Shown here piece by piece: positions 23,187 through 27,850 of a DNA stretch of 27,850 bases. Below the pieces are notes generated by a model. That model did not search any database. It had not been told where the DNA came from and saw only the letters and a list, made by a program, of their open reading frames with translations. A program made the position numbers and the translations under genes. The stretch comes from JAWLDV01 sp046537975 (lineage in GTDB: Bacteria; Desulfobacterota; Desulfobulbia; Desulfobulbales; SURF-16). The stretch is taken from the NCBI GenBank assembly GCA_046537975.1, contig JBKHJR010000036.1, forward strand, positions 1-27,850, written 5' to 3'. The number at the start of each line of letters is the position of its first letter. Positions within the stretch are counted from its first letter, which is position 1.

Positions 23187-24647
23187 ATGTCTTTTCTGGA
23201 ACTAAAACAAGATATTAAGCTGACTCAACAGCTGGTGATGACTCCTCAGCTGCAGCAGGCTATTAAGCTGCTTCAGCTTTCCCGCCTTGAACTTGTGGAT
23301 ACTGTGCAACAGGAGATTGAACAGAATCCGGTCCTGGAAGAAGCGGCCCAGGAGCAGGAAACAGGTCAGCCCCGGGAAGAGGGGGAAGTGGGAGCAGAAC
23401 AGGAAGAAGGTGCCGGGTCGGAACAAACCGATGTTATAAACCTGGAAAAGAATTATGTCTCGGAAATCAACTGGGCCGACTATGTTAATGAATACGAAGG
23501 CGGCGGGACTTATAACCGGCAAAGGGAGACAGGCGGGGAAGAAGCTTCCAGACTCGATATTGTCAGCAAGAAACCCAATCTTAGCAGTCATCTTCACTGG
23601 CAGTTGTGCCATGCCGATATAACTGAACACGAATTGGAAGCAGGTTTATTTATTCTTGGTAATCTCGATAATAAGGGATTTCTGAAAGTTGATGAGGAAG
23701 AGATCTGTGAGGCTGTAGGTTGTGACCAGGACACAGCCCGGAAGATGATAGGTGTGATCCAGGAGATGGATCCGCCCGGGGTCGGGGCCCGGGATGTAAG
23801 AGAGTCCCTGCTTCTTCAGTTAAAGAGGTTGAATCTGGAAGATTCTCTACCCTACCGCATCGTCAGGGATCATCTCAGGTATCTGGAAACCAAGAATTAC
23901 GGCGCTATTACCAGGGCCACCAAGGAGTCAATGGATAATGTCATTGCTGCCGTCAATATTATTCTTGATCTTGATCCCCACCCGGGTAAGGCCTTTTCCG
24001 ATGAAGAGCCCCATTACATTATTCCTGATGTCTATATTCAGAAAATAGGGGAGGAGTACGTTATTCTTTTGAACGATGAAGGTCTGCCCAAACTCAAAAT
24101 AAGCACTTACTATCGTGAACTGCTGAAAGAGCAGAAAAATGCCCCTGAAGCCGCCAAAGAATATATTAAGGAAAAACTGCAGTCAGCTTCCTGGTTGATT
24201 AAAAGTATTCAGCAGCGGCAGAGAACCATTTATCAGGTGGTGGAAAGTATAATCAAGCACCAGCGCGAATTCCTGGAATACGGGGTGAAAGCTCTCAAAC
24301 CCATGGTCCTGAGGGATATTGCTGAAGATATAGATATGCACGAATCCACAATCAGCCGGGTTACCACCAATAAGTATGTCCATACCCCCCAGGGAACCTT
24401 TGAACTGAAGTACTTTTTTTCCTCGGCAATCAAAAAGCGGGGCAGCGAAGATTTATCTTCCACCAGTATCAAGGAGCGTATACGGTCCCTGCTGAACGAC
24501 GAGGAACCGGATAAGCCCTTAAGCGACCAGGCTATATCGGAGATCTTTCAGGAGCAAGGAATAAAGGTGGCCCGGCGTACAGTGGCCAAATACCGGGAAC
24601 AGCTGGGGATCCTTCCCTCCAAGTACAGGAAGAGGGCCAAAAAATAA
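23187..24647 (+). CDS. rpoN: RNA polymerase sigma-54 factor
   Basis: The 486-residue sigma factor has the three expected parts. The Gln-rich activator-interacting region I is at the N-terminus (KLTQQLVMTPQLQQAIKLLQ, then QQEIEQNPVLEE). An acidic region II covers about 50-110. The core-binding and DNA-binding part includes DMHESTISRVTTNKYVHTP (HTH) and ends with the RpoN box ARRTVAKYREQLGILPS near residues 459-475, which reads the -24 promoter element. It directs transcription that needs AAA+ enhancer-binding activators. It is followed at 71 nt by ptsN, without the hpf gene that usually lies between them. Confidence 0.98.
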   Translation: MSFLELKQDIKLTQQLVMTPQLQQAIKLLQLSRLELVDTVQQEIEQNPVLEEAAQEQETGQPREEGEVGAEQEEGAGSEQTDVINLEKNYVSEINWADYVNEYEGGGTYNRQRETGGEEASRLDIVSKKPNLSSHLHWQLCHADITEHELEAGLFILGNLDNKGFLKVDEEEICEAVGCDQDTARKMIGVIQEMDPPGVGARDVRESLLLQLKRLNLEDSLPYRIVRDHLRYLETKNYGAITRATKESMDNVIAAVNIILDLDPHPGKAFSDEEPHYIIPDVYIQKIGEEYVILLNDEGLPKLKISTYYRELLKEQKNAPEAAKEYIKEKLQSASWLIKSIQQRQRTIYQVVESIIKHQREFLEYGVKALKPMVLRDIAEDIDMHESTISRVTTNKYVHTPQGTFELKYFFSSAIKKRGSEDLSSTSIKERIRSLLNDEEPDKPLSDQAISEIFQEQGIKVARRTVAKYREQLGILPSKYRKRAKK

Positions 24648-24718
24648 CTTTAAAGGGGGCGGGCGTTCAAAGAGCCAAGAGTTCAGGAGGGCGTTATCAG
24701 CACTCAAAAATCGATAAA

Positions 24719-25177
24719 ATGATAATGGCTTATATTCTAAGTGAAAACAGGATAATTCCTTCCCTGCAGTCAATTTCCAGGGACGGAGTCTTGAAAGAGC
24801 TGGCTGAACTTGCGGCAGAAGTCTGCCCTGATCTTCCCAGAGGGACCGTTCTCCACTGTCTTCAGAACAGGGAGAAGCTCGGCTCCACAGGCGTAGGCAA
24901 CGGAATCGCCCTTCCTCATTGCCATTTATCCTTTTTGGACAGGACGGAATTTTTTCTGGCCCGGAGCATGGAAGGTCTGTCTTTTGGGGCTTATGACGGC
25001 AAGCCCACCCATATATTTTTTCTGATCCTGGCTCCGGAATTCAATTCATTATCATACCTCAAAAATCTGGGCCAACTGACCCGGTTCCTGAAAGATCCGG
25101 AAATTAAAAGACGTATTCTCAACTCCCATGGGGCCGGGGAAATTATGGATGTGGTCAATGAAGCGGAAAGATACTGA
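24719..25177 (+). CDS. ptsN: PTS IIA-like nitrogen regulatory protein
   Basis: This 152-residue EIIA(Ntr)-type domain has the phosphorylated histidine at His67 in GNGIALPHCHLS, preceded by REKLGSTGVGNG, the family signature. It receives phosphate from the NPr arm of the nitrogen PTS and typically regulates potassium transport and nitrogen/carbon balance. His69 follows closely, and the usual PHGR-like end reads PHCH here. Two start codons, 24719 and 24725, are possible; neither has a good ribosome-binding site. The 3' gap to rapZ holds a stem-loop with a T-run. Confidence 0.93.
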   Translation: MIMAYILSENRIIPSLQSISRDGVLKELAELAAEVCPDLPRGTVLHCLQNREKLGSTGVGNGIALPHCHLSFLDRTEFFLARSMEGLSFGAYDGKPTHIFFLILAPEFNSLSYLKNLGQLTRFLKDPEIKRRILNSHGAGEIMDVVNEAERY

Positions 25178-25179
25178 GC

Positions 25180-25230
25180 ACCCGCCCGGGATACTACAGG
25201 CAACTGCCTGCATTTTTTGTCGTTGCGGGT
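25180..25230 (+). terminator. Nested hairpins with T6 in the ptsN-rapZ gap
   Basis: An inner hairpin CAGGC-aact-GCCTG (25197-25210) is followed by T6 (25213-25218). An outer pair ACCCGC (25180-25185) and GCGGGT (25225-25230) encloses it. The inner stem is only 5 bp, so it may attenuate rather than fully stop transcription into rapZ. Confidence 0.5.
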
Positions 25231-25283
25231 AATTTTGAATTAAAAGACAAGTTCCCAGACTGAATACCTGAGAGTCCAACCAT

Positions 25284-26138
25284 ATGTCAAAAAGAGTAAT
25301 TGTCAGCGGCATGTCAGGGGCCGGAGCCAATACAGTCTTACGGACTTTAGAGGACCTGGGTTATTTCTCTATTGACAACCTTCCCTTTTTTTTGCTGAAT
25401 ATTTTGCTTTCTGAAGCCGGCAAGAGGAATTTTGCCGACGAGGGACTGGCACTGGCCATGGATTGTCGAGATCCCGGATTTCCCCCTGAAATCCATTTAC
25501 TGACTGATTTAAAGTCTGAATATTCTCTGGAAATTATTTTTCTGGAGGCAGACGAGATGAATCTGATTAAAAGATTCAGCGAGCATCGCCGCAGGCACCC
25601 TTTGAGCAGAGAAGATTCACTTCAGGACTCTATTGCCGCGGAGAGAAAGAAACTGGCTCCGATAAAAGAAGTGGCTGACATGGTAATCAATACCGGCGGC
25701 TTGCTTCCCAGGGAGCTGCAACAGCGGGTAACCGACTACCTGGGAAGGGGTGATGTCACAGGATCCTTGAAGATCAATCTTGTCTCCTTCGGCTATAAGC
25801 ATGGCATCCCCCCGGAAGCAGATATTGTCTGGGATGTGCGTTTTCTTCCCAATCCCCACTATCAGGAAAATCTGAGGCCGTATACCGGCCAGGACTCTGA
25901 TGTTGCCGATTTTGTATTAAAAAATGATATTGCAGCTTCTTTTCTCAACAGGCTGGAGCAGTTGATGCTGGATTTAATCCCCAGATACCGGCAGGAAGGT
26001 AAAGCCAGGTTGACCATAGCCTTGGGTTGTACCGGAGGCAGACACCGTTCAGTGGCGGTAGTTGAGGAGATGAACAGTTTTCTGTCCCGCCATTTCGGCA
26101 GTCTCAGCGTTTTTCATCGGGATATGGTTAGACAATGA
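25284..26138 (+). CDS. rapZ: RapZ/YvcJ-family protein with altered P-loop
   Basis: This 284-residue protein aligns over its full length with RapZ/YvcJ. Its N-terminus reads VIVSGMSGAGANTVLRTLEDLGYFSIDNLP, where families have GLSGSGKST; the Walker A lysine and serine are replaced by Ala15 and Asn16. DNA codons (GCC AAT) exclude a single-base read error from AAA/AAG. The C-terminal domain, residues about 155-284, has VSFGYKHGIPPEADIVWDVRFLPNP and GCTGGRHRSV (from 248), the conserved RNA-binding region. RapZ in enterobacteria guides small-RNA decay controlling amino-sugar synthesis; in other bacteria it has nucleotide-binding roles. Here nucleotide use is likely lost or changed. It ends the lptA-rapZ run and is followed by a strong hairpin. 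Confidence 0.93.
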   Translation: MSKRVIVSGMSGAGANTVLRTLEDLGYFSIDNLPFFLLNILLSEAGKRNFADEGLALAMDCRDPGFPPEIHLLTDLKSEYSLEIIFLEADEMNLIKRFSEHRRRHPLSREDSLQDSIAAERKKLAPIKEVADMVINTGGLLPRELQQRVTDYLGRGDVTGSLKINLVSFGYKHGIPPEADIVWDVRFLPNPHYQENLRPYTGQDSDVADFVLKNDIAASFLNRLEQLMLDLIPRYRQEGKARLTIALGCTGGRHRSVAVVEEMNSFLSRHFGSLSVFHRDMVRQ

Positions 26139-26183
26139 TGGCTTTTGAGGGCATTTTTCAAGCCGACTGATACATTTAATGTG

Positions 26184-26212
26184 ACGAGAGCGGCTGCTGC
26201 AGCCGCTCTCGT
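26184..26212. terminator. Perfect 12-bp hairpin at the rapZ/OMP convergence
   Basis: ACGAGAGCGGCT (26184-26195) pairs perfectly with AGCCGCTCTCGT (26201-26212) around GCTGC. There is no T-run on either side, so a bidirectional terminator or 3'-end stabiliser is more likely than a classical intrinsic one. Confidence 0.6.
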
Positions 26213-26320
26213 GGTGATTGCCGGCATGTTCTATGATAAGGGGGCACATCTTGCCTTGCCTGTCAGGGTCGTTTTTTGAAAAGCTGCATAGATTCTGCAA
26301 TTCGCTAAAAAGAAAGGTTC

Positions 26321-27304
26321 CTAAAAGGCATAGGTGAACTTGAACCAGATGTTGTCTCCCTCGGTTTTGTTTTTTGCTGCCATCTCAAACTGACTGCGCA
26401 GGGAAAAGAACATATTCTTGTAATTGTACCGTATACCCGGACCGGCTGCGAAGACCCGGCTGTGTTCCCCTTCGTCTTCTTTCAACATGCTTCTTACCTG
26501 AGCCGGGATGGTGCTGTCCAGATCGTAGTCGTCATCAGTGGTCTGAGTGTAGTAGTAGCCGTTAAGCCCTATTCGCAGTCCTTTTTTGAGGGCATAAGAC
26601 AGGGAGTAGTCCACATGAAATTCCTGACCAGGGGTGCGGTCTACTTCAAAACCGTAATTGGTGGGATAGTCTTTCTGCTTGGTGTTAAAATCGTACATGA
26701 ATTTGCCGGATACCGCCCACTTGTCATTGAACATGTAAGTAAGGGCTACTACCGGTTCGAAAGTCCAGAAGTTGCGGCCTACCCCTGCCAAGTTGCCGTC
26801 CTCCTGACCGGTGGGGATATACAGGTCCACTGCTGAAAGGGCGATATGAAGTTTCCCTTCCTGAAGGTGATAGGCCAGGACCAGAGGGCTGTAGATCAGA
26901 AAAGGGAGGTCAGAGTCGCTGTAGTTTCTTCTGCTCTGCGGACCCACCGGACCGTTGAAATCAAGATTCACATTCAGGTAAGGTATGAAGAGATGCTGGC
27001 CGTAGTTCCCACCCAGCAGATTCTTCTCGGTCATCCAGATGAACCTGGAGACATTGGCCAGAATGCTTATATCGTCAAAGGCCGGTACGTCGTCACCGTT
27101 ATTGTCCTTCATGGTATCGGCACTGTAATAGTAGGAGTAGTTTAGGTAGTAAAAGCCTGGAGGCGGAATGGCCCCGTTTAAAAAACCTTCTGCCCCATTG
27201 GGATAACTCGCTCCCCCGCCGGCCGCGGCTGTGCCTTGGATAACGCTGATAAACAGGGCAGCTGCGGTTAAGAAAAAAAAGATTTTGCCCATCACCTGTT
27301 TCAT
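26321..27304 (-). CDS. Outer-membrane beta-barrel protein, MetA/SphA-like transporter
   Basis: This 327-residue protein has a signal peptide (IFFFLTAAALFISVIQGTAAA, cut near residue 27). Its mature part shows alternating strands: ILANVSRFIWMTEKNL, LFIPYLNVNLDFNGP, GVGRNFWTFEPVVALTYMFND and a final strand ending in a C-terminal Phe (FKFTYAF). The N-terminal block EGFLNGAIPPPGFYYLNYSYYYSA and the LYIPTGQ...VGRNFW motif are typical of Phenol_MetA_deg/SphA-like proteins, a group of outer-membrane channels near hydrocarbon-degradation genes. Start ATG 27304 has AGGAGG 8 nt upstream; the longer 27355 start would place that site inside the gene. The transported compound is unknown. Confidence 0.82.
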   Translation of the reverse strand: MKQVMGKIFFFLTAAALFISVIQGTAAAGGGASYPNGAEGFLNGAIPPPGFYYLNYSYYYSADTMKDNNGDDVPAFDDISILANVSRFIWMTEKNLLGGNYGQHLFIPYLNVNLDFNGPVGPQSRRNYSDSDLPFLIYSPLVLAYHLQEGKLHIALSAVDLYIPTGQEDGNLAGVGRNFWTFEPVVALTYMFNDKWAVSGKFMYDFNTKQKDYPTNYGFEVDRTPGQEFHVDYSLSYALKKGLRIGLNGYYYTQTTDDDYDLDSTIPAQVRSMLKEDEGEHSRVFAAGPGIRYNYKNMFFSLRSQFEMAAKNKTEGDNIWFKFTYAF

Positions 27305-27351
27305 TCCCTCTTCCTCCTGTTTATATAAAAGTTCAGAGTCATATAATTCCA

Positions 27352-27540
27352 TCATGCCGGGGAACTTGCATGCTTGCCGGTGTCCCCGGCAGCTTGTTCA
27401 ATAAGCTGAAATAACGTTAAAAAACAATAACCACTGTATCTTCGAACCATCTGTCTGACCTCCGGGACCTGATCCGGATCTATGCTTTTAGTCAGGATAG
27501 AGGCATACTGGTTTTTCGGGCTTTCAGTCAAAACAACCAT
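27352..27540 (-). CDS. Doubtful 62-residue ORF after trpB2
   Basis: An ATG at 27540 begins 62 codons, 20 nt after the trpB2 stop. The protein is MVVLTESPKNQYASILTK..., with a possible helix near LTLFQLIEQAAG; I recognise no family. No good ribosome-binding site is near the ATG. Its stop overlaps the longer, less likely start of the OMP gene. It could be noncoding, since two small hairpins lie within it. Confidence 0.27.
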   Translation of the reverse strand: MVVLTESPKNQYASILTKSIDPDQVPEVRQMVRRYSGYCFLTLFQLIEQAAGDTGKHASSPA

Positions 27541-27560
27541 CTGGTCAGCCGGACGCTTTC

Positions 27561-27850
27561 CTACAGTCCCGTGGGGAACTTGGGCAGATCAGCCAGGGCC
27601 CTGGCAATAAGGTCAGACGGATACTCATAATCGGTTAATTTGCCGCTGAGGTAGTCGTCATAGGCCCCTAAATCAAAGTGGCCATGGCCGCTCAGGGTAC
27701 AGACTATACATTTCTCTTCCCCGGTTTCTTTGCATTTCAGGGCCTCGTCAACGGTGGCCTTGACTGCGTGGGAAGTCTCCGGAGCAGGGATAATCCCTTC
27801 AGTCCCGGCAAAAAGAAGAGCGGAGTCAAAGATGGCGGTTTGGGGATATG
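27561..27850 (-). CDS. trpB2: Tryptophan synthase beta chain-like protein TrpB2, 3' end only
   Basis: This is the last 95 codons of a gene entering from the right edge on the minus strand, ending at TAG (27561-27563). The visible end reads FAGTEGIIPAPETSHAVKA, then VDEALKCKETGEEK, CIVCTLSGHGHFDLGAYDD and YLSGKLTDYEYPSDLIA. PAPETSHA and the SGHGHFDL block, with the Ser-Gly-His-Gly-His pattern, are diagnostic of TrpB2, the TrpB-like family that makes tryptophan from serine and indole but does not pair with the classical TrpA. The N-terminal part and PLP lysine lie outside the window, so activity cannot be judged. It precedes the OMP gene on the same strand. Confidence 0.88.
   Translation of the reverse strand, partial: YPQTAIFDSALLFAGTEGIIPAPETSHAVKATVDEALKCKETGEEKCIVCTLSGHGHFDLGAYDDYLSGKLTDYEYPSDLIARALADLPKFPTGL

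Noticed and set aside
1..27850. CRISPR array, tRNA, rRNA, riboswitch or prophage
   Set aside because: No regularly spaced repeats, cloverleaf-like genes or phage-type genes were seen; gaps before arg and dap genes show no recognisable lysine or T-box leader. This was by eye only.

Overview
The window looks like a chromosomal segment from a Gram-negative, Desulfobacterota-type (former Deltaproteobacteria) organism of roughly balanced GC. The evidence is gene content and order: an argB-argD-argF-argG-argH-lipoprotein-lysA-dap block, an lptA-lptB-rpoN-ptsN-rapZ block, a ccsA-hemA pair next to a probable siroheme synthase, an outer-membrane channel of the MetA/SphA type, and a TrpB2-type tryptophan synthase beta chain. 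This placement is inference from memory of such neighbourhoods. No rRNA or tRNA gene is present to anchor the taxonomy.

Layout, left to right. (1) Plus strand, 1-6680: the 3' end of a probable precorrin-2 dehydrogenase, then ccsA overlapping hemA (tetrapyrrole and cytochrome c biogenesis). After a 368-nt gap comes the classic rpmH-rnpA-yidD-yidC-jag run (ribosomal protein L34, RNase P protein, membrane-protein insertion, RNA-binding Jag/KhpB). dnaA and mnmE, which often flank this run, are absent here. (2) Minus strand, 6745-21385, read right to left: argB, argD, argF, argG, argH, an FnIII lipoprotein, lysA, dapF, dapA, dapB; then a 147-bp palindromic MITE-like element; then an FAH-family hydrolase, folK and a small membrane-anchored YHS-like protein coupled by ATGA overlaps; then a transaldolase/fructose-6-phosphate aldolase and pgsA. 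(3) Plus strand, 21732-26138: lptA, lptB, rpoN, ptsN and rapZ (LPS transport, sigma-54 and PTS-Ntr regulation). (4) Minus strand from 26321 to the right edge: an outer-membrane beta-barrel protein, a doubtful 62-residue ORF, and the 3' end of trpB2.

The genes are mostly housekeeping. The arg block covers acetylglutamate to arginine except argC and argJ/argE. The dap block with lysA covers aspartate semialdehyde to lysine except the middle amination steps, which must be encoded elsewhere. LptA and LptB belong to the LPS bridge.

The observations most worth a second look are: the full-length palindromic TA-flanked element between dapB and the FAH gene; a RapZ whose Walker A lysine is replaced by alanine while the C-terminal domain looks intact; a structured ptsN-rapZ intergenic region; a perfect 12-bp hairpin after rapZ; absence of lptC and hpf from their usual positions; and a conserved-looking FnIII lipoprotein locked into the arginine/lysine gene train. 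I found no defence system, prophage, CRISPR array or obviously new enzymatic system.
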